Positions 8,801 to 17,352 of a DNA stretch of 64,000 bases are shown in pieces. Source of the DNA: an uncultured Ruminiclostridium sp. GTDB taxonomy: Bacteria; Bacillota; Clostridia; Oscillospirales; Ruminococcaceae. Under the pieces are notes generated by a model. That model saw only the letters and a program-made list of their open reading frames with translations, made no database searches and had not been told where the DNA came from. The position numbers and the translations under genes are program-made. Each line of letters begins with the position of its first letter. Positions within the stretch are counted from its first letter, which is position 1. The stretch is from positions 26,092 through 90,091 of the forward strand of contig CANRFO010000009.1 of the NCBI GenBank assembly GCA_947629925.1, in the 5' to 3' direction.

Positions 8801-8829
8801 TTGACAACCCTATAAAATTTTGATATAAT
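8801..8829 (+). promoter_or_regulatory. sigma-A promoter of the tRNA cluster
   Basis: TTGACA (8801-8806), 17-nt spacer, TATAAT (8824-8829), ending 28 nt before tRNA-Lys. Full consensus boxes fit a strong stable-RNA promoter. Confidence 0.9.
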
Positions 8830-8857
8830 ATCAACGTTGCAAATTTGAAAGTAAAGT

Positions 8858-8933
8858 GATCCACTAGCTCAGGCGGCAGAGCACCTGCCTTTTAAGCAGG
8901 GTGTCCCGGGTTCGATTCCCGGGTGGATCACCA
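8858..8933 (+). tRNA. tRNA-Lys (TTT)
   Basis: 76 nt including an encoded CCA. Acceptor GATCCAC/GTGGATC pairs fully; the anticodon stem CCTGC/GCAGG encloses loop CTTTTAA with anticodon TTT; the T-arm has GGTTCGATTCC. Discriminator A. First of three tRNAs; a hairpin (GCGGT...ACCGC, about 8935-8964) lies between it and the next tRNA. Confidence 0.96.
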
Positions 8934-8968
8934 GCGGTGACCTGCATAAAACGGTCAAACCGCCATAT

Positions 8969-9045
8969 GCGCCAATAGCTCAGTTGGTTAGAGCAACCGG
9001 CTCATAACCGGTCGGTCCGGGGTTCGAGTCCCTGTTGGCGCACCA
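8969..9045 (+). tRNA. tRNA-Met (CAT), elongator-like
   Basis: 77 nt with encoded CCA. Acceptor GCGCCAA/TTGGCGC, anticodon stem ACCGG/CCGGT, loop CTCATAA with anticodon CAT. It lacks the unpaired 1-72 and the three G-C pairs of an initiator. A CAT anticodon can also be a lysidine-modified tRNA-Ile; the sequence alone does not exclude this. Confidence 0.85.
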
Positions 9046-9111
9046 TTTCTTCTTTTCTCCGCTCCGAAAGGAGCGGTTTCCGCATTGGAAAGGCAATCGC
9101 CTTTCCAAGAC

Positions 9112-9185
9112 AGGGGTGTGGTTCAATGGTAGAATAGGGGTCTCCAAAACCTTTGACGTGGGTTCGATTCCTACCACCCCTGCCA
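9112..9185 (+). tRNA. tRNA-Trp (CCA)
   Basis: 74 nt with encoded CCA and discriminator G. Acceptor AGGGGTG/CACCCCT; anticodon loop CTCCAAA gives anticodon CCA; T-arm GGTTCGATTCC. Two small hairpins (9059-9076 and 9085-9108) fill the space from the previous tRNA and could be processing signals. Confidence 0.95.
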
Positions 9186-9207
9186 GCAGCGTGTCGCTGC
9201 ACCCAAC

Positions 9208-9238
9208 ACGCTCCCATATCACGGGAGCGTTATTTTTT
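9208..9238 (+). terminator. terminator of the tRNA-Lys/Met/Trp transcript
   Basis: Stem ACGCTCCC (9208-9215) / GGGAGCGT (9223-9230) followed by TATTTTTT. First hairpin of the repeat array, 23 nt after tRNA-Trp. Confidence 0.88.
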
Positions 9239-9384
9239 GCTTATCACCCAAATATCTTTTTTGGTCACGATCTCACACCTGCGTGACGCTGGACCCAATG
9301 CGCTCTCAGGAAACTGAGAGCGCATTTGTATGTCCTGCTTGCTTTAAAATCTATTTGGTCACGATATCCCAGCTGCCGAGCGGC

Positions 9385-9420
9385 AAAAATACGCTCCCAA
9401 TCCGCGGGAGCGTATTTTTA
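9385..9420. terminator. bidirectional terminator in repeat unit 3
   Basis: Stem AAAAATACGCTCCC / GGGAGCGTATTTTT with loop AATCCGC; T-tracts on both strands. On the minus strand it is suitably placed to end the histidine kinase transcript (CDS ends 9514). The hairpin of unit 2 (9298-9325) has no proper T-run. Confidence 0.8.
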
Positions 9421-9513
9421 TTTTATAATTTTCTCTTCTGCCCAAGCGTTTATTCAGCAAAAATTGAATGGATCAGCTGCTCCGAACAGCTCTGTTCTTG
9501 ATTAGACTCGGTT

Positions 9514-12500
9514 TTATTTCTTTTCTGAAAACAGCTCTCTCAGAACGGACATCATCTTATCCAAGTCAATAGGTTTAGGAAGATGACCGTTCATGCCTGA
9601 TTTAAGCGCACGCTCACGGTCTTCCTCAAATGCATTGGCAGTCATTGCGATTATGGGTATTTGTGAAATATCGGGATTTTCCATGGAGCGAATTGCTTGT
9701 GTTGCGGCATATCCGTCCATAATAGGCATTTGAATATCCATAAGTATCAGGTCGTAATATCCAGGATTTGAACCGCTTACCATTTCGCAGGCTTGCTGAC
9801 CGTTTTCGGCACATTCTATGCTGAATCCCGCTTCTTTCAGTATTTCGGTGGCTATCTCACGGTTAAGCTCATTGTCCTCTGCAAGAAGGATACGTTTTCC
9901 TGTAAAATTATTTTCAACAGGAGCGGCAGCAGCATCAGGCTCCGTTTTCTTTATATTGTGTCCCAGACTGCGCTCAAGAGTCAGATGAAGGTCAGAAGCA
10001 AACAACGGCTTGCTGATAAATCCTGTAACTCCTGCTTGACGTGCTTCCTTCTCAATATCCGTCCAGTCATATGCAGACATCAGAATTATAGGCGAATCAT
10101 CACCCACTATCTTGCGTATTTCACGAACTGTTTCTATACCGCTCAGCTCAGGCATTGACCAGTCTACTATATATACTTCAAACGGATCGGCCATTTCTAC
10201 CGCTTCATTTGCTCGGGCAATGGCTTCTATGCCCGATAAAGCCCACTCCGCACGCATGCCTATCTGCCGCAGCATTTTTGAAACGCTCTGGCAGCATACC
10301 ATGTCGTCGTCTACCACAAGACCCCTGAAACCGTTAAGCTCCTCGATAGGAGACATTTCCTTGTGAGCAGAAGAAAAGCGAAGCTCAAGATTTACGGTAA
10401 ATGTAGTGCCTTTATCAGGCTCGCTGTTAACGCTTATAGTGCCGCCCATCATATCAACGATATTTTTAGTTATAGCCATACCGAGACCTGTTCCCTGGAT
10501 ACCGCTGACAGTAGAAGTTTGTTCGCGTGTGAACGGGTCGAATACTGTTTCGGCAAATTCGGGACTCATGCCGATACCTGTGTCGCTTACCTGAAATTCA
10601 TACAGTCCACGCTTAGGGGAACGAGAAGGCTTTTGCGTTACTCGGATCGCTACGGTGCCGCCGGCAGGGGTAAATTTTATCGCATTGGAAGTAAGGTTCA
10701 GCAGTATCTGATTAAGGCGCAGCTTATCGCAGTATACCTCTTCGTCGGTCACGTCTACCGTATCGATAAACAGCTCCATTCGCTTTGCATGAACATCTGA
10801 CTGGATAATATCTCGCAGGGTCTGAAGAATTTCCGCAAGGTTTTCGGGTCGTTCGTTTATGGTGACCTTACCCGATTCAATACGGCTCATATCAAGTACG
10901 TCGTTTATAAGAGAAAGCAGATGATTTGACGACTGTGCTATCTTTGACAGGTAATCCTGCGCCCTTTCCATATTGCCCAGATGAGTTGAGGCAAGCGCAG
11001 TATAACCTATTATAGCGTTCATGGGAGTTCGTATGTCATGTGACATATTGTTTAAGAATGTAGTTTTTGCGCGGTTAGCGGCGTCTGCTGCCTGAAGCGC
11101 GTGAGTCAGCTCATTTGTCTTGCTTTCCAGCTCGCTTGTTGCCAAAGCTATTTTTTTCTTCAGCTGTTTCTGGTTGCGGGTCCTAACTGCTGCCATTGCT
11201 ATCATGAATAAAAGCAGCAGTATGATAATAATTCCGATCACGCTGTAAACAGGGTTCCTGTATAGAAATGCAACAAGACTGAAATCGCTTTCCCGACCTT
11301 TGTCTACTTCGCGGGATATTATAGCCTCCAGCTCAATATCTGTAAAACTGTCCGATTCCTTATCTAAAATGGAAAGAAGATAGCGCCCGCCCTTTACATT
11401 GTTCCCGACGCCATATGAAAGGGAGATTTCTCCGAAAGCAACCGAAGAAAGACGATTGCGCACATCATGCTGAACATACATTTCAGCGGTGTAGTAGTAT
11501 ATGATCGTAGCGTCTACCTCACCGTCAAGAACTGCCTGAACGCAATCCTGAGTTGTTGGGTATCTTACGATGTCTTTATCCGAATAACGGCTTGCGATAA
11601 CACTGTCCAGAACGTCCGCCTTTTCCATGACTGCTATACGGTTTACCGTTCCTGTAAAGCCGTCCAGCGTAAGCCGAGCAAAATTGGTATGATAATAGGG
11701 AATGGTTATTTTATAGCCTTCTTCCTCCGCCATGTAATAATCACCCGCAAAGTCCAGTACAACATCAGCCGCTCCCTCAGCGCGAAGGTCGTAATATTCA
11801 TTTCTGTCCTTTACAGGAACAAATTCATAATTAAGCTCAAGCCGCTTTGCCATAATATCGAATATCGCGGGAAGAATGCCCTGAGCCTGTCCGTCCTTGA
11901 AATAGCAGTATGGCGCGCGGTCAGGATTCATAAGCAGCCGCAGCGGTTTGCCTGAAGCTTGAAGTTCGTCAAGAAATTTCCGCTCCTCCGCATTCATTAT
12001 AACAGAACCTGAGCTGTCAGTGGCATAATATGTTTCATGAAGCTCATCGCGCCAGTTGGGATCGTGAAGATCCATTTCGTTTATAGCGGCATTTATCTTG
12101 CTCATAAGCTCGGTATTATCTTTATTCGTGCATATGTAAAACGGGCTTGAATCAAAAGATTCAAGGAGCCATTCATTATCCAACAGTCTGAGGCTGCCTG
12201 TAACGGCGGCGTCGATCTTTCCGTCCTGAAGAGCGGCGGACAGTTCATCCTGCCCGTCAAAATACACAGGATTGAAAGTGAAAGAATGTTTCTTTGCAAA
12301 ATTCTCAAAGTTGGCGTTTTTGGAGTTTCCCTCCAGCATACCTACATCTATTCCGTCATAGGTGGAATAATCGCCTTCCACAATATCCTGATTGCCTGCT
12401 TTTACTGTGAAAATGGTACTGTTTGTACCGATGGACTGTTCGGAGAAAAGGAACTCCTTTTCCCGCTCTGCGGTTTTGGAAACAGACGTCACAATATCTA

Positions 12501-12798
12501 TTTCGCCGTTTTTCAGCATATCCAGCGCTTCAGCATAAGAACTGTCATATCCGACGTATTCATATGACCAGCCTCCGTGTATTGCGAGCCGTTGGAGAAA
12601 TTCATAACCGTATCCGCTTCGGCGGCCGTTCTCTTCTATTATATGGTAGCCTGAAAAGGCAAAAAATCCTACACGCAAGGTTTCCGTCTGCTCCTGCGCC
12701 GACACGGAAAATACGCTGAAGCATGGCATTATCAGCGTAATTGCCAGCGCAAGGCACAGTGTGCGTATCCCTGCCGTAATGCGGTTTCTTTTTTTCAT
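9514..12798 (-). CDS. hybrid sensor histidine kinase with two periplasmic-binding-type domains and two receivers
   Basis: 1094-residue membrane sensor. Order: signal peptide (about 1-34), two extracellular family-3 solute-binding-like domains (about 40-255 and 283-500), membrane helix (about 516-538), coiled linker, HisKA with H-box M-S-H-D-I-R-T-P (phospho-His 587), HATPase with N-box N-L-T-S-N-A-I-K-F and G-boxes D-T-G-I-G-M and G-T-G-L-G-M, then receiver 1 (about 825-945, Asp879) and receiver 2 (about 968-1090, Asp1021, with L-M-D-I-Q-M-P). This is the EvgS/BvgS-like architecture without the terminal Hpt domain, and no partner regulator lies next to it. Ligand is probably a small solute such as an amino acid, by analogy only. 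It is monocistronic. Confidence 0.94.
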   Translation of the reverse strand: MKKRNRITAGIRTLCLALAITLIMPCFSVFSVSAQEQTETLRVGFFAFSGYHIIEENGRRSGYGYEFLQRLAIHGGWSYEYVGYDSSYAEALDMLKNGEIDIVTSVSKTAEREKEFLFSEQSIGTNSTIFTVKAGNQDIVEGDYSTYDGIDVGMLEGNSKNANFENFAKKHSFTFNPVYFDGQDELSAALQDGKIDAAVTGSLRLLDNEWLLESFDSSPFYICTNKDNTELMSKINAAINEMDLHDPNWRDELHETYYATDSSGSVIMNAEERKFLDELQASGKPLRLLMNPDRAPYCYFKDGQAQGILPAIFDIMAKRLELNYEFVPVKDRNEYYDLRAEGAADVVLDFAGDYYMAEEEGYKITIPYYHTNFARLTLDGFTGTVNRIAVMEKADVLDSVIASRYSDKDIVRYPTTQDCVQAVLDGEVDATIIYYYTAEMYVQHDVRNRLSSVAFGEISLSYGVGNNVKGGRYLLSILDKESDSFTDIELEAIISREVDKGRESDFSLVAFLYRNPVYSVIGIIIILLLLFMIAMAAVRTRNQKQLKKKIALATSELESKTNELTHALQAADAANRAKTTFLNNMSHDIRTPMNAIIGYTALASTHLGNMERAQDYLSKIAQSSNHLLSLINDVLDMSRIESGKVTINERPENLAEILQTLRDIIQSDVHAKRMELFIDTVDVTDEEVYCDKLRLNQILLNLTSNAIKFTPAGGTVAIRVTQKPSRSPKRGLYEFQVSDTGIGMSPEFAETVFDPFTREQTSTVSGIQGTGLGMAITKNIVDMMGGTISVNSEPDKGTTFTVNLELRFSSAHKEMSPIEELNGFRGLVVDDDMVCCQSVSKMLRQIGMRAEWALSGIEAIARANEAVEMADPFEVYIVDWSMPELSGIETVREIRKIVGDDSPIILMSAYDWTDIEKEARQAGVTGFISKPLFASDLHLTLERSLGHNIKKTEPDAAAAPVENNFTGKRILLAEDNELNREIATEILKEAGFSIECAENGQQACEMVSGSNPGYYDLILMDIQMPIMDGYAATQAIRSMENPDISQIPIIAMTANAFEEDRERALKSGMNGHLPKPIDLDKMMSVLRELFSEKK

Positions 12799-12828
12799 GG
12801 AATATTTCCTCCTTTTAAAAAAGAGTAG

Positions 12829-12915
12829 TTCCGTAAGTAATAAATTTTTATATAAAACGTCTGTTCAAACGGCATTATCTGTATTGGAACAGTAATTATG
12901 TTCCGTAAGTTATTA
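12829..12915. repeat. pair of TTCCGTAAGT(A/T)AT elements upstream of the kinase gene
   Basis: TTCCGTAAGTAATAA at 12829-12843 and TTCCGTAAGTTATTA at 12901-12915, same orientation, 72 nt apart, in the 5' region of the kinase gene. They could be regulator sites. The rest of 12799-13038 is A/T-rich with nothing else recognised. Confidence 0.4.
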
Positions 12916-13038
12916 CACGAGTATATTATCATGAAATCGCATAAAAGTCAAGGCTGCAACAGGAGCATAAGCAAATGAACGGTATTTTTCCATTAAATTT
13001 AAATATGGATTTACTTTATTTAATAAGTAAAATTTTTC

Positions 13039-13067
13039 TTGACATAAGGAAAAATTTATGCTATAAT
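13039..13067 (+). promoter_or_regulatory. consensus sigma-A promoter of rpsO
   Basis: TTGACA (13039-13044), 17-nt spacer, TATAAT (13062-13067). Perfect consensus hexamers upstream of the rpsO leader. Confidence 0.92.
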
Positions 13068-13070
13068 ATG

Positions 13071-13186
13071 TTCGCTGTTTGAAAATCAGCGAAATACCTG
13101 CCCTCGGCTTTGCGGAGCATGCCCTTTCGGGAAGCACCTTTTCCCTTAGCTGAGTGTATGGAAATAATTTTAAATGAGGTGTAAAA
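13071..13186 (+). promoter_or_regulatory. rpsO 5' leader, likely S15 autoregulatory
   Basis: A leader of roughly 110 nt with several hairpins: TTCGCTG/CAGCGAA (13071-13093), a CTC-GC/GC-GAG hairpin near 13104-13118 and CCCTTTCGGG near 13122-13131. Ribosomal protein S15 represses its own mRNA in several bacteria through structured leaders; that this is such a leader is inference from position and structure. The ribosome site GAGGTG lies just before the ATG. Confidence 0.5.
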
Positions 13187-13453
13187 ATGTTACTGAAAGA
13201 AGAAAAAACCGCTATTATCGAAGCGAACCGCACACACGAAAACGACACGGGTTCTCCCGAAGTCCAGATCGCAATTCTCACTAAGAGGATTTCCGACCTT
13301 ACTGAGCATCTGAAAACTCATAAGAAAGACCATCATTCCCGCCGCGGTCTGCACAAGATGGTAGGTCACAGACGCAACCTGCTCAATTATCTGCAGAAAA
13401 AGGACATTGAGCGTTACCGTGCAGTTATCGCAAAGCTGGGTATCCGCAAGTAA
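13187..13453 (+). CDS. rpsO: 30S ribosomal protein S15
   Basis: 88 residues, the standard length for S15. Seen: [22 protein letters not shown] and [17 protein letters not shown], the 16S-binding core that nucleates the platform of the small subunit. It precedes pnp, as in many bacteria. Its own terminator (13465-13493) follows. Confidence 0.98.
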   Translation: MLLKEEKTAIIEANRTHENDTGSPEVQIAILTKRISDLTEHLKTHKKDHHSRRGLHKMVGHRRNLLNYLQKKDIERYRAVIAKLGIRK

Positions 13454-13464
13454 ATTTGTTGCCG

Positions 13465-13493
13465 AAGGGCAGAACAGGCGTTCTGCCCTTTTT
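13465..13493 (+). terminator. rpsO terminator
   Basis: Stem GGGCAGAAC / GTTCTGCCC (starting 13467) with loop AGGC, followed by TTTTT. Confidence 0.92.
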
Positions 13494-13542
13494 GGGTATA
13501 TTTCGGAATTTTATTTCAGAGATATTCCCCTAAAATAAAATT

Positions 13543-13687
13543 TTGAGGAAGGCTGTCTGTTCCTAAAAAAGTGTACACAAATTTCAGCCCGAAACCGCTG
13601 TAAATGCATTTTCGGTTTCATCAACGCCGCCGCTCTTGCGGGTTGAAATTTGTTGACACTTTTAAGGAGTCAGCCGCCTTTCCTCAA
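13543..13687. repeat. long imperfect inverted repeat between rpsO and pnp
   Basis: Left arm 13543-13591 (TTGAGGAAGGCTG ... AAATTTCAGCCCG) pairs with right arm 13639-13687 (CGGGTTGAAATTT ... CAGCCGCCTTTCCTCAA), roughly 49 nt with mismatches. The interior holds a second hairpin, AAACCG/CGGTTT (13592-13618). If transcribed, the right arm ends next to the pnp ribosome site (AAAGGAG). It could be the pnp autoregulatory stem, which PNPase and RNase III process in E. coli, or a miniature inverted-repeat element. Part of the left-arm sequence (AAAAAAGTGTACA) recurs after pnp near 15945-15957. Confidence 0.65.
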
Positions 13688-13704
13688 GGAAAAGGAGAAA
13701 AAAG

Positions 13705-15837
13705 ATGTTTGAAAATTACAAGGTTTTCAAGACCACATTTGCAGGCAGAGAGCTGACCGTTGAAACGGGAAAGACCTGCGGGCTCGCTAACGGCTCTTGC
13801 TGGGTGCGCTACGGCGAATCTGTCGTTATGGTAAACGTGACCGCCAGCGAAAAGCCCCGTGAGGGAGTAGACTTCTTCCCGCTGTCCGTTGACTATGAGG
13901 AAAAGCTCTATTCCGTGGGCAAGATCCCCGGCAGCTTCCTTAAGAGAGAGGGCAGACCCAGTGAGAAGGCTATTCTTGCCTCCCGTGTAGTTGACCGCCC
14001 TATGCGCCCCCTGTTCCCCAAGGATATGAGGAACGACGTTTCCATAGTTATGACTGTGCTTGCGGTAGACCCTGACACGCAGCCTGAGATAATCGCTATG
14101 ATAGGCGCGTCTATTGCCGTTTCAATTTCGGATATTCCCTGGAACGGTCCTATCGGCGGTATTTCTGTGGGACTTGTTGACGGAGAGATAATCCTTATGC
14201 CTGACGCTGAGCAGAGAGCAAAGTCTGATCTTCAGCTCACCGTTGCTTCCAGTGAAAAGAAAGTCGTTATGATAGAGGCGGGAGCAAACGAAGTGGACGA
14301 CGACACTATGCTTGACGCTATAATGAAGGGTCACGAGGAGATAGTGCGCTCACTTATTCCTTTCATAAACAGCATTAAGGACGAGATAGGAAAGCCCAAG
14401 TTCACCTTTGAATCAATGGACGTTGACCACGATCTGTTCGAGGAGATAAAGGCAAAGTACACCGACAAGGTGAAATTCGCTCTTGATACTGACGACAAGA
14501 ACGTTCGTGAGGCAAGGCTCCAGCCTATCAAGGACGAGATACACGCAGAATATGACGAGGCGTGGTCTGAGCAGATTCCTATGATAGACGAGTGCATTTA
14601 TAAATTGCAGAAGGTCATCGTTCGCCGCTGGCTCTTAGACGAGCAGAAGCGTGTTGACGGCAGAGGAATGGACCAGATGAGACCGCTTGCCGCTGAGGTG
14701 GGACTTCTGCCCCGTGTTCACGGCTCAGGTCTTTTCACAAGAGGTCAGACGCAGGTGCTTACAATAACTACCCTCGGTCCTGTCAGTGACGCACAAAAGC
14801 TGGACGGACTGGACGACGAGGAGTTTAAGCGCTATATGCACCACTATAACTTCCCCTCCTACTCCGTTGGCGAAACAAAGCCCAGCAGAGGTCCGGGACG
14901 CCGTGAGATAGGTCACGGTGCGCTGGCGCAGAGAGCCTTGGAGCCTGTTATTCCCTCGGTTGAGGAATTCCCTTATGCTATAAGGCTTGTATCTGAGGTG
15001 CTTTCCTCCAACGGTTCTACCTCGCAGGCATCTATCTGCGGCTCAACACTGTCGCTGATGGACGCGGGCGTTCCCATAAAGGCGCCTGTTGCAGGTATTT
15101 CCTGCGGACTTATCACCGAGGGTGACCGCTGGATGACTATGGTGGACATTCAGGGCCTTGAGGACTTCTTCGGAGATATGGACTTTAAGGTGGGCGGTAC
15201 TCACAAGGGTATCACCGCTATACAGATGGATCTGAAGATAGATGGTCTTACTCCCGAAATTATAAAGGACGCTTTTGCAAAAACGCACAAAGCCCGTGAT
15301 TATATACTTGACGAGATAATCCTGAAGGCTATTCCCGAGCCTCGTCCCACCGTCAACAAGTGGGCGCCCAAGATGATCTCAATGAAGGTGCCTGTTGACA
15401 AAATAAGAGAGGTTATCGGCACGGGCGGAAAGGTTATACAGAAGCTGTGCGCCGATTATGAGGTCAAGATAGACATTGACGACGACGGCAACGTGTTCAT
15501 CTGCGGTCTGGACGACCAGAAGTCCAAGGACTGCGTGGATATGATAAACGCTATCGTTATGGTGCCTGAGATAGGCTCTATCTACAAGGGCAAGGTAGTG
15601 AGAGTTACAGGCTTCGGCGCGTTCGTTGAGTTTGCTCCCGGCAAGGAAGGAATGGTACACATTTCCGAGCTGGAAAACAGACGTGTTGAAAAGGTGGAGG
15701 ACGTTTGCAACGTTGGCGATGAGATAATCGTTAAGATAATCAAGATCGACCAGCAAGGCAAGATAGGTCTTTCCAGAAAAGAGGCTCTTGCGGATATCGA
15801 AAGAAAACGCAAGGAAAAAGCGGAGCAGGGTGAATAA
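13705..15837 (+). CDS. pnp: polyribonucleotide nucleotidyltransferase (PNPase)
   Basis: 710-residue trimeric 3'-5' phosphorolytic exoribonuclease of mRNA decay. Order: RNase PH-like domain 1 (about 10-215), helical linker, RNase PH-like domain 2 (about 310-540), KH domain (about 552-615, with G-T-G-G-K-V-I-Q-K-L), S1 domain (about 620-690, with G-F-G-A-F-V-E). Seen: F-F-P-L-S-V-D-Y in domain 1 and R-G-P-G-R-R-E-I-G-H-G-A-L-A-Q-R in domain 2, with phosphate-site residues S-S-N-G-S-T-S-Q-A-S. Full length. Ribosome site AAAGGAG at 13691-13697. The long inverted repeat directly upstream suggests post-transcriptional control. Confidence 0.98.
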   Translation: MFENYKVFKTTFAGRELTVETGKTCGLANGSCWVRYGESVVMVNVTASEKPREGVDFFPLSVDYEEKLYSVGKIPGSFLKREGRPSEKAILASRVVDRPMRPLFPKDMRNDVSIVMTVLAVDPDTQPEIIAMIGASIAVSISDIPWNGPIGGISVGLVDGEIILMPDAEQRAKSDLQLTVASSEKKVVMIEAGANEVDDDTMLDAIMKGHEEIVRSLIPFINSIKDEIGKPKFTFESMDVDHDLFEEIKAKYTDKVKFALDTDDKNVREARLQPIKDEIHAEYDEAWSEQIPMIDECIYKLQKVIVRRWLLDEQKRVDGRGMDQMRPLAAEVGLLPRVHGSGLFTRGQTQVLTITTLGPVSDAQKLDGLDDEEFKRYMHHYNFPSYSVGETKPSRGPGRREIGHGALAQRALEPVIPSVEEFPYAIRLVSEVLSSNGSTSQASICGSTLSLMDAGVPIKAPVAGISCGLITEGDRWMTMVDIQGLEDFFGDMDFKVGGTHKGITAIQMDLKIDGLTPEIIKDAFAKTHKARDYILDEIILKAIPEPRPTVNKWAPKMISMKVPVDKIREVIGTGGKVIQKLCADYEVKIDIDDDGNVFICGLDDQKSKDCVDMINAIVMVPEIGSIYKGKVVRVTGFGAFVEFAPGKEGMVHISELENRRVEKVEDVCNVGDEIIVKIIKIDQQGKIGLSRKEALADIERKRKEKAEQGE

Positions 15838-16001
15838 AAATAAAGGGCGGTTAAGCCGCACCACTTCTTCAGCTAATGAGAGTTAGAAGCCAAGGAATAA
15901 TGACACCCATGCGATTTTACGCCTGCTTCGACTCCACACTGATAAAAAAGTGTACAAATAATTTGAGGCAATATTTTCACAATTTTTGAGTATTAAAAAA
16001 C

Positions 16002-16031
16002 AAAACCCCCTGCTCAGCAGGGGGTTATTTT
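16002..16031. terminator. terminator shared by pnp and gap (convergent)
   Basis: Stem AACCCCCTGC / GCAGGGGGTT with loop TCA, T-rich on both sides. gap (minus) ends 16048. The 165 nt from 15838 to 16002 hold no gene; the only thing noted is a TAAAAAAGTGTACA motif (15944-15957) that resembles the repeat upstream of pnp. Confidence 0.9.
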
Positions 16032-16047
16032 TACCTAATCAGCCATA

Positions 16048-17085
16048 TTAGCCGAGTTCAGCAAAATACTTGATGGTTCTTACCATCTGTGAAGTGTAGG
16101 AGTTCTCGTTATCGTACCAGGAAACTACCTGAACCTCATACAGGTCGTCAGCGATATGTGAAACCATAGTCTGAGTAGCGTCAAACAGAGAACCGTAGGT
16201 CATACCGATAACGTCAGAGGAAACGATAGGATCCTCGTTGTAGCCGTAGGAAGCGGAAGCGGCAGCCTTCATAGCGGCGTTTATTGCTTCCTTGGTAACG
16301 TCAGCCTTCTTGACAACAGCGGTCAGGATCGTGGTGGAGCCTGTGGGAACAGGAACACGCTGAGCGGAACCGATGAGCTTGCCGTTCAGTTCGGGGATAA
16401 CAAGACCGATAGCCTTAGCAGCGCCTGTGCTGTTAGGAACGATGTTGGCAGCGCCCGCTCTTGCTCTTCTCAGATCGCCCTTTCTGTGAGGACCGTCGAG
16501 GATCATCTGGTCGCCTGTGTAAGCGTGAATGGTGGACATGATACCGCTCTGGATAGGAGCGTAGTCGTTAAGAGCCTTAGCCATAGGAGCAAGGCAGTTT
16601 GTAGTGCAGGAAGCGGCAGAAATGATCTGGTCGTCCTTGGTAAGAGTGTTCTCGTTTACGCTGTAAACGATAGTCTTAAGGTCGTTGCCTGCGGGAGCGG
16701 AGATAACGACCTTCTTAGCGCCTGCGTTGATGTGAGCCATGCTCTTGTCCTTGGAGCAGTAGAAGCCTGTGCATTCCAGAACAACGTCTACGCCCAGGTC
16801 GCCCCAGGGAAGATCCTTAGCGTCCTTCTCAGCGTAAATCTTGAGGGTCTTGCCGTCTACGGTGATAGTGCCTGCCTCATCGTCAGCGGCAACAGTGTGA
16901 AGATTGTCACCGATCCTTCCGCAGTAACCGCCCTGAGCGGTATCGTACTTGAGCAGGTGAGCCAGCATAGAGGGCTTGGTCAGGTCGTTGATAGCAACTA
17001 TCTCGTAGCCTTCTGCGCCGAACATCTGACGGAACGCAAGTCTGCCGATACGACCGAAACCGTTGATTGCAACTTTAACAGCCAT
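16048..17085 (-). CDS. gap: glyceraldehyde-3-phosphate dehydrogenase, NAD-type
   Basis: 345-residue glycolytic enzyme. Seen: N-terminal Rossmann start [12 protein letters not shown], active-site [10 protein letters not shown] with the nucleophilic cysteine, and W-Y-D-N-E-N-S-Y-T near the C-terminus. The window is typical of strongly expressed genes: G/C-ending codon use here is more regular than in neighbours such as larE. ATG at 17085 has an AGGAGG site. Promoter at 17142-17170, monocistronic, terminator at 16002-16031. Confidence 0.98.
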   Translation of the reverse strand: MAVKVAINGFGRIGRLAFRQMFGAEGYEIVAINDLTKPSMLAHLLKYDTAQGGYCGRIGDNLHTVAADDEAGTITVDGKTLKIYAEKDAKDLPWGDLGVDVVLECTGFYCSKDKSMAHINAGAKKVVISAPAGNDLKTIVYSVNENTLTKDDQIISAASCTTNCLAPMAKALNDYAPIQSGIMSTIHAYTGDQMILDGPHRKGDLRRARAGAANIVPNSTGAAKAIGLVIPELNGKLIGSAQRVPVPTGSTTILTAVVKKADVTKEAINAAMKAAASASYGYNEDPIVSSDVIGMTYGSLFDATQTMVSHIADDLYEVQVVSWYDNENSYTSQMVRTIKYFAELG

Positions 17086-17141
17086 TGGAATATTCCTCCT
17101 GAATTTTGTATTTTGATACTTGAGTATTTGTATCCTTATAT

Positions 17142-17170
17142 ATTATACTAAAATTTTTATGAATAATCAA
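17142..17170 (-). promoter_or_regulatory. sigma-A promoter of gap, with leader palindrome
   Basis: Minus strand: TTGATT (17165-17170), 17-nt spacer, TATAAT (17142-17147). Downstream in the leader, ATACT-TG-AGTAT (17116-17127) is a 12-nt palindrome that could be an operator, such as for a glycolytic regulator; that is a guess. Confidence 0.8.
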
Positions 17171-17352
17171 GGGGTATTGGAAATTTTTGTTTGAAAAACT
17201 TCTGATTTGGAAAATAAGTCTTTTTAATGCCGCTTATACCTTGAATATAAGAAGAAACTATGCTATCATATTTCCGATTTAAAAAAATTCTGCGAGAAAT
17301 ATCAGTTTTATTCGTCTAATAAATGAAAGGGAAAACAGAAAGGAGGAGACCG

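Larger units (their letters stand above)
9189..9460 (+). repeat. three tandem degenerate units of about 92 nt, each with a hairpin
   Basis: Units begin at 9189 (GCGTGTCGCTG), 9281 (GCGTGACGCTG) and about 9372 (GCTGCCGAGCG). Each continues into a G/C hairpin with a CGCTC arm (9208-9230, 9298-9325, 9385-9419), and the first two then run into a T-rich stretch and GGTCACGAT-TC. A further unit lies after tRNA-Arg at about 19960-20095. The tandem copies are diverged, so this is old or drifting duplication. No ORF of note lies in it. Confidence 0.75.

Noticed and set aside
13543..13687. CRISPR or IS remnant
   Set aside because: One inverted repeat only, no spaced direct repeats and no transposase; MITE or RNA leader remain the options.
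16486..17151. 221-codon open frame opposite gap
   Set aside because: It is antisense to a highly expressed gene with strong codon bias, has no ribosome site and no recognisable family; the open frame follows from codon use.
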